Positions 37,590-46,295 of a DNA stretch of 64,000 bases are shown one piece after another. Every line of letters starts with the position of its first letter. The stretch's first letter is position 1. The notes beneath the pieces were generated by a model. The model searched no databases, had not been told where the DNA came from, and saw only the letters and a program-made list of their open reading frames with translations. The position numbers and the translations under genes are program-made. The stretch comes from Stenotrophomonas sp. 704A1. Lineage in GTDB: Bacteria > Pseudomonadota > Gammaproteobacteria > Xanthomonadales > Xanthomonadaceae. The stretch lies in assembly GCF_030549525.1 (NCBI RefSeq), contig NZ_CP130831.1, positions 2,009,501-2,073,500 on the forward strand. Direction: 5' to 3'.

Positions 37590-37646
37590 GTAGAGTCGAG
37601 CCATGCTCGACTGCCACAGCAGGTGGTGCCGGCCGCAGCCGGCACC
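37590..37646. repeat. REP palindromes inside the fatty-acid operon
   Basis: GTAG plus AGTCGAGCCATGCTCGACT (37590-37612) is followed by GGTGCCGGCCGCAGCCGGCACC (37625-37646), both perfect or near-perfect hairpins, within the 91-bp gap between the two beta-oxidation genes. Confidence 0.85.
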
Positions 37647-37655
37647 CGCCATCAA

Positions 37656-40028
37656 TCAGTTACGCAGCGGCTTGCCGGTCTTCAGCATGTGCGCGATGCG
37701 AGCCTGGGTCTTTTCCTGCTGGGCCAGTTCGACGAAGTGCTTGCGCTCCAGGGTCAGCAGCCACTCTTCGTCCACCATGGTGCCGCGGTCGACCTTGCCA
37801 CCGCACAGCACGGTGGCGATGCGCTCGGCGATCTCGTAGTCGTACGGGCTGATGAAACGGCCTTCCAGCATGTTGACCAGCATCATCTTGAAGGTGGCGA
37901 TACCCACGTCGCCGGCCACCTGGATGCGGCGTGCCGGCAGCGGCGGACGGTAGCCCGCTTCGGCCAGCGCGCGTGCTTCGGCCTTGGCGATGTGCAGGGC
38001 CTCGTAGCTGTTGAACACCACCTTGTCGGTGCTGCGCAGCAGGCCCAGCTCCTTGGCGTTGACCGCCGAGTTGGACACCTTGGCCATCGCCACGGTTTCG
38101 AAGGTCTTCTTCAGTTCGGCGAACACGTCACCGCCCGGGCCAGCGGCCTGCGAGGCGCGCACGGCCAGTTCCTTCAGGCCACCGCCGGCCGGCAGCAGGC
38201 CGACGCCGGCCTCGACCAGGCCGATGTAGCTTTCCAGGAAGGCCACGGTCTTGGCGCTGTGCATCTGGAACTCGCAGCCGCCACCCAGGGCCAGGCCGCG
38301 CACCGCAGCCACCACCGGCACCAGCGAGTACTTGATGCGCTGGCTGGTGCGCTGGAAGTTGTGCACCATCTCTTCGAACTGGTCGACCTTGCCGGCCTGC
38401 AGCAGGCCCAGCGCACCGGCCAGGTCGGCACCGGCGGAGAAGGGTTCCTTCTGCTGCCAGATCACCAGGCCCTGGAAGTCCTTCTCGGCGCGGCTGACGC
38501 ATTCCTGCAGGCCATCGAGCACCTGGTCGGAGACGGTGTTCATCTTGGTCTTGAAGCTGACCACGGCGATGCCATCGCCGTCATGCCACATGCGCAGGCC
38601 GTCGTTCTCGAACACGGTCTCGCCCGGCGCGAAGGTCTCGCCCAGCAGCGGATCCGGGAAGCGCTGGCGCTGGTACACCGGCAGCGCCGAACGCGGCAGC
38701 TTGGCGTTGCGCGACGGGCTGTAGCTGCCTTCGGCGGCGTGCACGCCGTCGCGGCCGTCGAACACCCAGTCCGGCAGCGGGGCGTTGCTCATGCTCTTGC
38801 CGGCAACGATGTCATCGGCGATCCACTGCGCCACCTGCTTCCAGCCGGCAGCCTGCCAGGTCTCGAACGGGCCCAGCGACCAGCCGTAGCCCCAGCGGAT
38901 GGCCAGGTCGACGTCGCGCGCGGTTTCGGCGATGTCGGCCAGGTGGTAGGCGCTGTAGTGGAACAGGTCGCGGAAGGTCGCCCACAGGAACTGCGCCTGC
39001 GGGTGCTGGCTCTCGCGCAGCTTGGCGAACTTCTCGGCCGGGTTCTTGATCTTCAGGATCTCGACCACTTCCGGCGCAGCGGTGCGGTCAGCCGGGCGGT
39101 AGTCCTGCTTTTCCAGGTCCAGCACCACGATGTCCTTGCCGACCTTGCGGAAGATGCCGGCGCCGGTCTTCTGGCCCAGCGCGCCCTTGGCGATCAGCGC
39201 GTCCAGCCACTTCGGCGACTTGAAGAACTCATGCCACGGGTCGTTGGGCAGGGTATCGCCCATGGTCTTGATGACGTGGGCCATGGTGTCCAGGCCGACC
39301 ACGTCGGAGGTGCGGTAGGTGGCCGACTTCGGGCGGCCGACCAGCGGGCCGGTCAGGCCATCCACTTCATCGAAGCCCAGGCCGAACTGCTGGGTGTGGT
39401 GGATGGTGGACAGGATCGAGAACACGCCGATGCGATTGCCGATGAAGTTCGGGGTGTCCTTGGCGTACACCACGCCCTTGCCCAGGGTGGTGACCAGGAA
39501 CGCTTCCAGGCCTTCCAGCACCGAGGCGTCGGTGGTGGTGGCCGGGATCAGTTCGGCCAGGTGCATGTAGCGCGGCGGGTTGAAGAAGTGCACGCCGCAG
39601 AAGCGGTGGCGCAGCTGCTCGGGCAGTACGTCGGCCAGCTTGTTGATGCCCAGGCCCGAGGTGTTGGAGGCCAGCACCGCGTGGTCGGCCACGAACGGGG
39701 CGATCTTCTTGTACAGGTCCTGCTTCCAGTCCATGCGCTCGGCGATGGCCTCGATGATCAGGTCGCAGTCCTTCAGCTGTTCCAGGCTCGACTCGTAGTT
39801 GGCCGGGGTGATGGCCTCGGCCAGCGACTTGCTGGCCAGCGGCGCCGGGCTCAGCTTGCCCAGGTTGGCGATCGCCTTCAGCACGATGCCATCGGCCGGA
39901 CCTTCCTTGGCGGGCAGGTCGAACAGCACGGTGTCGACGCCAGCGTTGGTGAGGTGGGCGGCGATCTGGGCACCCATGACGCCGGCACCCAGCACGGCGG
40001 CGCGGCGGACTAGCAGGGAATTGGACAT
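37656..40028 (-). CDS. 3-hydroxyacyl-CoA dehydrogenase / enoyl-CoA hydratase, FadN-type
   Basis: Bifunctional beta-oxidation enzyme of 790 residues. The NAD-binding dehydrogenase domain is N-terminal (GAGVMGAQ at 14-21; catalytic region around HFFNPPRYMHLAELIP and KDTPNFIGNRIG). The crotonase-like hydratase domain is C-terminal (from about 505, with FSAGADLAGAL and RGLALGGGCEFQMHS). This order is the reverse of E. coli FadB and matches Bacillus FadN and similar proteins. It oxidises 2-enoyl-CoA to 3-ketoacyl-CoA for the downstream thiolase. It is 26 bp downstream of the regulator gene. Confidence 0.92.
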   Translation of the reverse strand: MSNSLLVRRAAVLGAGVMGAQIAAHLTNAGVDTVLFDLPAKEGPADGIVLKAIANLGKLSPAPLASKSLAEAITPANYESSLEQLKDCDLIIEAIAERMDWKQDLYKKIAPFVADHAVLASNTSGLGINKLADVLPEQLRHRFCGVHFFNPPRYMHLAELIPATTTDASVLEGLEAFLVTTLGKGVVYAKDTPNFIGNRIGVFSILSTIHHTQQFGLGFDEVDGLTGPLVGRPKSATYRTSDVVGLDTMAHVIKTMGDTLPNDPWHEFFKSPKWLDALIAKGALGQKTGAGIFRKVGKDIVVLDLEKQDYRPADRTAAPEVVEILKIKNPAEKFAKLRESQHPQAQFLWATFRDLFHYSAYHLADIAETARDVDLAIRWGYGWSLGPFETWQAAGWKQVAQWIADDIVAGKSMSNAPLPDWVFDGRDGVHAAEGSYSPSRNAKLPRSALPVYQRQRFPDPLLGETFAPGETVFENDGLRMWHDGDGIAVVSFKTKMNTVSDQVLDGLQECVSRAEKDFQGLVIWQQKEPFSAGADLAGALGLLQAGKVDQFEEMVHNFQRTSQRIKYSLVPVVAAVRGLALGGGCEFQMHSAKTVAFLESYIGLVEAGVGLLPAGGGLKELAVRASQAAGPGGDVFAELKKTFETVAMAKVSNSAVNAKELGLLRSTDKVVFNSYEALHIAKAEARALAEAGYRPPLPARRIQVAGDVGIATFKMMLVNMLEGRFISPYDYEIAERIATVLCGGKVDRGTMVDEEWLLTLERKHFVELAQQEKTQARIAHMLKTGKPLRN

Positions 40029-40054
40029 GGTGTAGGGCCTTTGTTGGTCAGCAG

Positions 40055-40723
40055 TTACTGGGTGGAATCAATGGAGGCGGGCAGGGCGCTGCCGCTGCGG
40101 GCGGCGGCGCGGAACCCGGCCTCGGCGAAATGGATCAGTTCGTGGGCGGCATGGGCACGATGCGCCGCTTCGGTGACACCGGCGGGACGCTTGATCAGGC
40201 CGAAGTCGGCCATGGCATAGGTCAGCGAACCGGCGAGGAAATCCAGGCGCCAGTACAGCTCTTCCTTGCTCAGGTCGGGCACGCACTCGCCGATGGCCCT
40301 GCCGAACGCACGCAGCACGTGGCCGTAGTGGTCGGACAGGAACTTGCGCAGGTTGTCGTTCTTCTCGGCGTAGGCGCGGGCGATCACGCGCACGAAGGCG
40401 CCACCGTTCTGGCGGTCCTGGGCCAGTGCCAGCGCCGGCTCGACAAAGGCGGCCAGCACCGGGCGCAGCTGGCCGGGGTGTTCACTGCGGGCGCGCTCGA
40501 GCTGTGACAGGCGGGCGCCGGTCATCTCGTCCATGCGCCGGCGGAATACCTCGTTGACCAGGTTTTCCTTGGAGCCGAAGTGATAGTTGACCGCCGCGAT
40601 GTTGACGTCGGCCTGGCTGGTGACCTGCCGCAGCGACGTGCCGGCGAAGCCGTGCAGGGCAAACAGCTCCTCGGCGGCGCCGAGGATCCGGTCCTTGGTC
40701 GAGAAGTGGGCGGGCTTGGCCAT
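40055..40723 (-). CDS. psrA: TetR-family regulator, PsrA-like
   Basis: Repressor of 222 residues. The N-terminal helix-turn-helix (RILGAAEELFALHGFAGTSLRQVTSQADVNIAAVNYHFGSKENLVNEVFRR in pieces, about 12-62) closely matches Pseudomonas PsrA, a fatty-acid-sensing regulator of fad genes. It is first in an operon with the two beta-oxidation enzymes. A palindrome with the PsrA operator pattern CAAAC-N4-GTTTG lies directly upstream (40743-40756). Acyl-CoA or free long-chain fatty acid is the expected inducer; this is inferred from the family. Confidence 0.85.
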   Translation of the reverse strand: MAKPAHFSTKDRILGAAEELFALHGFAGTSLRQVTSQADVNIAAVNYHFGSKENLVNEVFRRRMDEMTGARLSQLERARSEHPGQLRPVLAAFVEPALALAQDRQNGGAFVRVIARAYAEKNDNLRKFLSDHYGHVLRAFGRAIGECVPDLSKEELYWRLDFLAGSLTYAMADFGLIKRPAGVTEAAHRAHAAHELIHFAEAGFRAAARSGSALPASIDSTQ

Positions 40724-40740
40724 CGGGCGGGCGGACCTTA

Positions 40741-40758
40741 ATCAAACGATTGTTTGAT
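40741..40758. promoter_or_regulatory. Predicted PsrA-type operator
   Basis: ATCAAAC-GATT-GTTTGAT is a 7-bp perfect inverted repeat with a 4-bp centre, 18 bp upstream of the TetR/PsrA start codon. It fits the known PsrA consensus of CAAAC, 2-4 bases, GTTTG. Binding here would repress the whole psrA-hydratase-thiolase operon. Confidence 0.75.
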
Positions 40759-40892
40759 ACTAGAACCAGACGGTAGCGTATGGCATTTTGCAGTGCAGCA
40801 AAAATGCCGTTCCGGTCAGAATCCGCTCAGGTGGGTGAATGGGGTGGCGCGGTCCGCTGGCCGGCAGCCCGGGCGACCAAACGGCGCCCGAG

Positions 40893-40914
40893 GCCGGCCC
40901 GCGGCCGGCACTAC
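40893..40914. repeat. Single REP-like palindrome upstream of ndk
   Basis: GCCGGCCCGCGGCCGGC followed by ACTAC is a minus-oriented GTAG-headed hairpin with a variant stem. Confidence 0.6.
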
Positions 40915-40962
40915 CATGGCGCCGCGTTATCTTTTACAATTCGCCTACGTTTATCAGGCTAA

Positions 40963-40989
40963 GCCCGCGTCCCGACGCGGGTTTTTTTC
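40963..40989 (+). terminator. Strong terminator 50 bp upstream of ndk
   Basis: CCCGCGT (40964-40970) pairs with ACGCGGG (40975-40981) around CCCG and runs into seven T. A TACAAT -10-like hexamer at 40935-40940 lies only about 25 bp before it. The element therefore looks like the end of a very short transcript or an attenuator in the ndk leader. Confidence 0.75.
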
Positions 40990-41037
40990 ATGTTACCCTT
41001 CGGGCCATCAGCGGCCCGATTCCATTGGAGACATCCC

Positions 41038-41463
41038 ATGGCGCTGGAGCGCACCCTTTCGATCATCAAGCCGGACGCCGTTGCCAAGAACGTCATCGGC
41101 GAAATCTACGCCCGCTTCGAAAAGGCCGGCCTGAAGGTCGTGGCCGCCAAGTACAAGCAGCTGTCGCGCCGTGAAGCCGAAGGCTTCTACGCCGTGCACC
41201 GCGAGCGTCCGTTCTTCAACGCGCTGGTCGAGTTCATGATCTCCGGCCCGGTGATGATCCAGGCCCTGGAAGGCGAGAACGCCGTCCTGGCCCACCGCGA
41301 CCTGCTGGGCGCCACCAACCCGAAGGAAGCCGCTGCGGGCACCATCCGCGCCGACTTCGCCGAATCCATCGATGCCAACGCCGCCCACGGCTCGGACTCG
41401 GTCGAGAATGCCGCGATTGAAATCGCCTACTTCTTCGCCGCCACCGAAGTCGTTTCGCGCTGA
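41038..41463 (+). CDS. ndk: Nucleoside diphosphate kinase
   Basis: Enzyme of 141 residues balancing nucleoside triphosphates through a phospho-His intermediate. The active-site His is in [16 protein letters not shown], and the start [21 protein letters not shown] is the family start (41038, preceded by GGAG). It heads the ndk-rlmN-pilF-rodZ-yfgM-bamB-der gene string, an order widely conserved in gammaproteobacteria. Confidence 0.96.
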   Translation: MALERTLSIIKPDAVAKNVIGEIYARFEKAGLKVVAAKYKQLSRREAEGFYAVHRERPFFNALVEFMISGPVMIQALEGENAVLAHRDLLGATNPKEAAAGTIRADFAESIDANAAHGSDSVENAAIEIAYFFAATEVVSR

Positions 41464-41473
41464 GAGTAATGCC

Positions 41474-42679
41474 GTGAACGAGGTCGTACAGTCCCCCGCC
41501 ATCCAGCCGCTGCCGAAGTCGGCACCCACGGCTGGCAAGCAGAACCTGCTCGACCTCGATCGCGCGGGCCTGGAGAAGTTCTTCGTCGAGGTTCTCGGCG
41601 AGAAGAAGTTCCGTGCCCACCAGGTGATGAAGTGGATCCATCATCGCTACGTCACCGAGTTCGATGAGATGACCGACCTCGGCAAGGTCCTGCGCGCCAA
41701 GCTGCAGGAACATGCCGAGGTCCTCGTCCCGAACATCATCTTCGACAAGCCCTCCGCCGACGGCACCCACAAGTGGCTGCTGGCGATGGGCGTGGATGGC
41801 AAGAACGCCATCGAGACCGTGTACATCCCCGACAAGACCCGCGGCACGCTGTGCGTGTCCTCGCAGGTCGGCTGCGGCCTGAACTGCACGTTCTGCTCCA
41901 CCGCCACCCAGGGCTTCAACCGCAACCTGACCACCGCCGAGATCATCGGCCAGGTGTGGGTTGCCGCACGCCACCTGGGCAACGTGCCGCACCAGATGCG
42001 CCGCCTCACCAACGTGGTGATGATGGGCATGGGCGAGCCGTTGATGAATTTCGACAACGTCGTGCGCGCCATGAGCGTGATGCGCGACGACCTGGGCTAT
42101 GGCCTGGCCAACAAGCGCGTGACCCTGTCGACCTCCGGCCTGGTGCCGCAGATCGACCGCCTGTCCAGCGAGAGCGACGTGTCGCTGGCGGTGTCGCTGC
42201 ACGCGCCCAACGATGCGCTGCGCGAGACCCTGGTGCCGCTCAACAAGAAGTACCCGATCGCCGAGCTGATGGCCTCGTGCGCGCGTTACCTGCGCGCCAA
42301 CAAGCGCCGCGAATCGGTCACCTTCGAATACACCCTGATGAAGGGCATCAACGACAAGCCCGAGCACGCCCGTGAGTTGGCGCGGCTGATGCGCCAGTTC
42401 GACAACGCGGTGCAGGCCAAGGATTCGGGCAAGGTCAACCTGATCCCGTTCAACCCGTTCCCGGGTACCCGCTACGAGCGGTCGGAGGAGGCGCACATCC
42501 GCGCCTTCCAGAAGATCCTGCTGGACAGCAACGTGCTGACCATGGTCCGCCGCACCCGTGGCGACGACATCGACGCCGCCTGTGGCCAGCTCAAGGGCCA
42601 GGTGATGGACCGCACCCGCCGCCAGGCGGAGTTCAACAAGACGCTGCAGGCGGGGAAGGGGAGCGATGCCGCGGCCTGA
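41474..42679 (+). CDS. rlmN: Dual-specificity 23S rRNA/tRNA adenine-2 methyltransferase RlmN
   Basis: Radical-SAM enzyme of 401 residues methylating C2 of A2503 in 23S rRNA and A37 in some tRNAs. The iron-sulfur motif is CGLNCTFC, followed by [11 protein letters not shown]; methylation-cycle cysteines occur in the C-terminal part (DAACGQL). The start used is GTG at 41474 (MNEVVQSP), matching the MNEVV start I recall for Xanthomonas homologues; it is 10 bp after the ndk stop. An in-frame ATG upstream lies inside ndk and is not credible. Confidence 0.93.
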   Translation: MNEVVQSPAIQPLPKSAPTAGKQNLLDLDRAGLEKFFVEVLGEKKFRAHQVMKWIHHRYVTEFDEMTDLGKVLRAKLQEHAEVLVPNIIFDKPSADGTHKWLLAMGVDGKNAIETVYIPDKTRGTLCVSSQVGCGLNCTFCSTATQGFNRNLTTAEIIGQVWVAARHLGNVPHQMRRLTNVVMMGMGEPLMNFDNVVRAMSVMRDDLGYGLANKRVTLSTSGLVPQIDRLSSESDVSLAVSLHAPNDALRETLVPLNKKYPIAELMASCARYLRANKRRESVTFEYTLMKGINDKPEHARELARLMRQFDNAVQAKDSGKVNLIPFNPFPGTRYERSEEAHIRAFQKILLDSNVLTMVRRTRGDDIDAACGQLKGQVMDRTRRQAEFNKTLQAGKGSDAAA

Positions 42680-43499
42680 CCGCCTGCTGCCGGCCCTGTT
42701 CGCAGGCGCGCTGGCACTGGCCGTCGGCGGCTGCACGACCACCAACGAAATCCCGATCGGGCCGGGTGGGGTCGCGCCGGTGCACACCGTCCGCGATGCA
42801 CCGGGCATACGCCAGCAGTTCCACTACGAAGACCTGCTGGCGCTGGCCGCCCGTGACATGCAGGTCGGCGAGCTGGAGGAGGCCGAACGCAAGGCCCGCC
42901 GGGCGCTGAGGATCCAGTCCAATGGCGTCGATGCGGTGATGCTGCTGGCCGGGATCGACGACCGCCGCGGCCGCGAGCAGCAGGCCGGCGAGGGCTTCCG
43001 CCGGGCCGCCGAACTGGCCCCGCAGCGCGGCGACGTGCTCAACAACTATGCCGCCTGGCTGTGCCAGCACGGCCATGCCGCCGAGTCGCTGGTATGGTTC
43101 GACCGCGCACTGCAGGCCCCCGGCTACGCCACCCCTGCGGCAGCCCAGGCCAATGCCGGTGGCTGCGCGCTGGATTCCGGGCAGCTGGAGCGGGCCGAGC
43201 GGGACCTGCGTGCGGCGCTGGCCCAGGTGCCGGACAACCCGGTCGCGCTGGAGTCGATGGCGCAGCTGAGCTTCCGCCGCGGGCAGTTCATGGAGGCGCG
43301 TGCCTTCGTTGAACGCAGGATTGCGGCTGCACCGGCCACGCGTTCCGTGTTACAACTTGCCTCTGAAATCGAGGCGCGGCTGGGTGATCAGGCAGCATCT
43401 GATCGTTATCTGCAGCGTATTCGGCAGGAATTTCCGCAGGACGCGGGCTCCCAAACTCCAGGGTTGATGCATTATGCGGGTCCTAAAGTCCAGGGTTGA
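42666..43499 (+). CDS. pilF: Type IV pilus biogenesis/stability protein PilF (PilW), TPR lipoprotein
   Basis: Outer-membrane lipoprotein of 277 residues (lipobox VGGC, Cys23) with about six TPR repeats from residue 55 on. It is the pilotin that places and multimerises the PilQ secretin. The position between rlmN and rodZ is the conserved one. It overlaps the end of rlmN by 14 bp. Confidence 0.9.
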   Translation: MPRPDRLLPALFAGALALAVGGCTTTNEIPIGPGGVAPVHTVRDAPGIRQQFHYEDLLALAARDMQVGELEEAERKARRALRIQSNGVDAVMLLAGIDDRRGREQQAGEGFRRAAELAPQRGDVLNNYAAWLCQHGHAAESLVWFDRALQAPGYATPAAAQANAGGCALDSGQLERAERDLRAALAQVPDNPVALESMAQLSFRRGQFMEARAFVERRIAAAPATRSVLQLASEIEARLGDQAASDRYLQRIRQEFPQDAGSQTPGLMHYAGPKVQG

Positions 43500-43505
43500 T
43501 GCATT

Positions 43506-44369
43506 GTGATTGATGACCAGACCGTGAGCGATCTCGAGACCGTGGCCGGCTGCGGCACCCGTCTGCGACAGGCCCGCGAGGCGGCCGGGCTGACCCTTGA
43601 AGATGTCGGGCAGCGCCTGCGCATGCCGGTCCAGGTGGTGAAGTCGCTCGAGCAGGAGCAGTGGCAGAAGCTGGGGGCGCCGGTGTTCGTGCGCGGCCAG
43701 CTGCGCAGCTACGCCCGCCTGCTCGGGGTCGATGTCAGCGAGCTGCTGGAGCAGGCCCAGGTTGGCCCGGTGGTTCCGCCGACCCTGGTCAGCCATACCC
43801 ACACCCCGCGTGCGCGCCGCATCGCCGAGAATCTCGGCCGCCGCGCGCTGTATGTCGGTATCACCGCGGTACTGGCGGTACCGGTCTGGTTCGCCACCCG
43901 CGGCCATTTCGACGGCCCCTCGGCAACCCCGAACACGGCGTCGCTGGATGTGATCCCGGCGGCCGTGCCGGTCACGCCGGCCGGACCGGGCAGCGCTGCT
44001 GCGACGCCGGCCGAGGCAGTGGCGGCCCCGGCCGCCAAGCCGGCCGCGACCCCGTACGTCGCCTCGCTGGCCCCGGTGCCGCGACCGGCGCCGGCGGTCT
44101 CCGCCGCCAACCTGGACATGCAGTTCAGCGGCGACAGCTGGGTCGACATTGCCGGCCCCGATGGTGCCACGGTCGAGAAGGCGCTGATCAAGGCGGGCGA
44201 GACCCGCAGCTTCACCCCGGGCCAGGTGGCCCGCGTGACCCTGGGCAACGCCTCGGCGGTCCAGGTTCAGCAGAACGGCGCTATCGTCGATCTGAGCCCC
44301 TACCAGCGAGCCAACGTGGCACGCTTTCAGGTATCCTCTGAAGGCTCCGTGGTCCCGGTTTCGCACTGA
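43506..44369 (+). CDS. rodZ: RodZ-like helix-turn-helix membrane protein
   Basis: Protein of 287 residues with an N-terminal Xre-type helix-turn-helix (GTRLRQAREAAGLTLEDVGQRLRMPVQVVKSLEQ), one TM segment (about 116-136), an Ala/Pro-rich periplasmic linker and a C-terminal DUF4115 beta-domain (SGDSWVDIAGPDGATVEKALIKAG). This is the RodZ layout; RodZ couples MreB to the cell-wall elongation machinery. The start codon is GTG at 43506, 6 bp after pilF; no in-frame ATG precedes the HTH. Confidence 0.87.
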   Translation: MIDDQTVSDLETVAGCGTRLRQAREAAGLTLEDVGQRLRMPVQVVKSLEQEQWQKLGAPVFVRGQLRSYARLLGVDVSELLEQAQVGPVVPPTLVSHTHTPRARRIAENLGRRALYVGITAVLAVPVWFATRGHFDGPSATPNTASLDVIPAAVPVTPAGPGSAAATPAEAVAAPAAKPAATPYVASLAPVPRPAPAVSAANLDMQFSGDSWVDIAGPDGATVEKALIKAGETRSFTPGQVARVTLGNASAVQVQQNGAIVDLSPYQRANVARFQVSSEGSVVPVSH

Positions 44370-44433
44370 GGCGCGGTTTCACCACCTTCGATAATCCCAA
44401 TGGTCCCTCCCGATGGGCGGGGCGAGAGTACGC

Positions 44434-45072
44434 ATGGCGATCGACGATCTGCTCGACGAGCACGAACAAAGTGAACGCGTCCGCAGCTGGCTGCGGAAGA
44501 ATGGCGCCAGCATCCTGGGTGGCGTAGTCATCGCCATCGGTGCCATTGCCGGCTGGCAGTGGTACCAGAAGGACCAGGGCGGCAAGCTGGCTTCGGCCAA
44601 TGTCGAGTACCAGAAGGCCCTGGTGGGCCTGCAGGACAACAAGCTCGACGACGCGGCCAAGGCCGTCAAGGCACTCGAGGCCGGTCCGTCCAGCATCTAC
44701 GGCGATCTGGCTGCGCTGCAGCTGGCCAAGGCCCAGGTCGATGCCGGCAAGAACGAAGAAGCGCTGGCCACCCTGCGCGCCGTGAAGGTCGAAGGCGACC
44801 TGCAGCGCGTGGTCGACCAGCGCGTGGCCCGTCTGCTGGTAGCGACCGGCAAGGGCGACGAGGCGATCAAGCTGCTTGGCAGCGCCAGCGACAGCAGCAG
44901 CCTGGAGATCCACGGCGATGCGCTGATGGCGCAGGGCAAGCGTGATGCCGCCCGCGAACAGTACGAGAAGGCGCTGAAGACGCTGGACGTGGCAGCGCCG
45001 CAGCGGCGCCTGCTGGAAACCAAGGTTATGGACGCCGGCGGCACCGTCGCCGCCCCTGCGGAGTCGGTTTGA
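44434..45072 (+). CDS. yfgM: YfgM-like TPR protein, ancillary Sec translocon factor
   Basis: Protein of 212 residues. It begins MAIDDLLDEHEQSERVRSWLRKNG, followed by one TM segment (about 25-44) and periplasmic TPR-like repeats (LADNKLDDAAKAV-type pattern to the C-terminus). The family interacts with SecYEG and the PpiD chaperone. The start at 44434 is preceded by GAGAG. Its TGA overlaps the ATG of bamB by one base. Confidence 0.87.
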   Translation: MAIDDLLDEHEQSERVRSWLRKNGASILGGVVIAIGAIAGWQWYQKDQGGKLASANVEYQKALVGLQDNKLDDAAKAVKALEAGPSSIYGDLAALQLAKAQVDAGKNEEALATLRAVKVEGDLQRVVDQRVARLLVATGKGDEAIKLLGSASDSSSLEIHGDALMAQGKRDAAREQYEKALKTLDVAAPQRRLLETKVMDAGGTVAAPAESV

Positions 45073-46280
45073 TGAGTCAGAAGGTCATGATCACGCGCGT
45101 CGCATCGGTGCTCCTGCTCGGCATGGCGCTGTCCGGTTGCAGCACCATGAAGGGCTGGTTCGCCGGCAAGGACGCAGAGGCCAAGAAGGCGCAGGAGCCG
45201 GCCGAACTGGTCAAGTTCGAGCAGACCGTGAAGGTCAACAAGGCCTGGTCGGTCAACCTGGGCAAGGGCGAGCGCCGCATCGGCGTGCGCCAAGGCCCGG
45301 CGGTGGCCAATGGCCACGTGTTCGCCGCGGCGATCACCGGTGGCGTGCACGCCATCGACCTGCAGACCGGCAAGAAGGTCTGGACCTGGGAACCGAAGAA
45401 GGAAAAGAAGAAGCCGAAGCTGCGCCTGTCCGGCGGCCCGGGTGTCGGCGAGAGCCTGGTGGTCATCGGTACCCTCGATGGCCAGGTCATCGCGCTGGAC
45501 ATCAACGATGGCAGCGAGAAGTGGCGCGCCCGCGTGCCCGGCGAGGTCATCGCCGCGCCGGCCGTGGCCCAGGGCCTGGTCTTCGTGCGCAGCAATGACG
45601 GCCGCGTCACCGCGTTCGATGCCGGCAACGGCACGCAGAAGTGGTTCAACCCCAGCGAGCTGCCGGCGCTGACCGTGCGCGGCAACGCGCCGGTGGTGAC
45701 CGGTCCGGGCGTGCTGTTCATCGGCAAGGACGAGGGCAGCGTTGCCGCGCTCGGCATGCAGGATGGCCGCACCCTGTGGGAACAGAACGTGGGCAACGGC
45801 GAAGGCCGTACCGAGCTGGACCGCATGGCCGACATCGACGGCGCGCCGGTGCTCGAGGGCAACACCCTGTTCGTGAGCAGCTTCAAGAACCAGACCATGG
45901 CCATCGAAGGCCCGACCGGTCGCCCGCTGTGGGCGCGCGACCATGGCGGTGCCGGCGGCGTGGCGGTGTCGTCCGGCAATGTGTTCGTCACCGACAACAA
46001 GGGCGGCGTGTTCGGCCTGGACAAGGCCAGCGGCGCGGCGATGTGGTCGCAGACCGCACTGGCCCGGCGCTCGCTGACCGGTCCGGCGCTGCACGGCGAC
46101 TACGTGGTGGTCGGGGACTACAAGGGATACCTGCATTGGCTGCAGGCCTCCGATGGCGCACTGGCGGCGCGGGCGAAAAGTGGCGGTGATGCGCTGCTGG
46201 CCCAGCCGGTCGTGGTCGACGGGGTGCTGCTGGTGCAGAACGTTGATGGCAAGCTGACCGCATTCCGGTTGGCAAATTAA
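45072..46280 (+). CDS. bamB: Outer membrane protein assembly factor BamB
   Basis: Periplasmic lipoprotein of 402 residues (lipobox ALSGC) with an eight-bladed beta-propeller of PQQ-like repeats (for example TGKKVWTWEPKK, DGSEKWRARVPGEV, NGTQKWFNPSEL, DGRTLWEQNVG). It is part of the BAM complex that inserts beta-barrel proteins. The frame extends one TTG codon upstream; the ATG at 45072 overlapping the yfgM stop is preferred. It is followed 15 bp later by der. Confidence 0.94.
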   Translation: MSQKVMITRVASVLLLGMALSGCSTMKGWFAGKDAEAKKAQEPAELVKFEQTVKVNKAWSVNLGKGERRIGVRQGPAVANGHVFAAAITGGVHAIDLQTGKKVWTWEPKKEKKKPKLRLSGGPGVGESLVVIGTLDGQVIALDINDGSEKWRARVPGEVIAAPAVAQGLVFVRSNDGRVTAFDAGNGTQKWFNPSELPALTVRGNAPVVTGPGVLFIGKDEGSVAALGMQDGRTLWEQNVGNGEGRTELDRMADIDGAPVLEGNTLFVSSFKNQTMAIEGPTGRPLWARDHGGAGGVAVSSGNVFVTDNKGGVFGLDKASGAAMWSQTALARRSLTGPALHGDYVVVGDYKGYLHWLQASDGALAARAKSGGDALLAQPVVVDGVLLVQNVDGKLTAFRLAN

Positions 46281-46295
46281 TACGGAGTAATCGCG

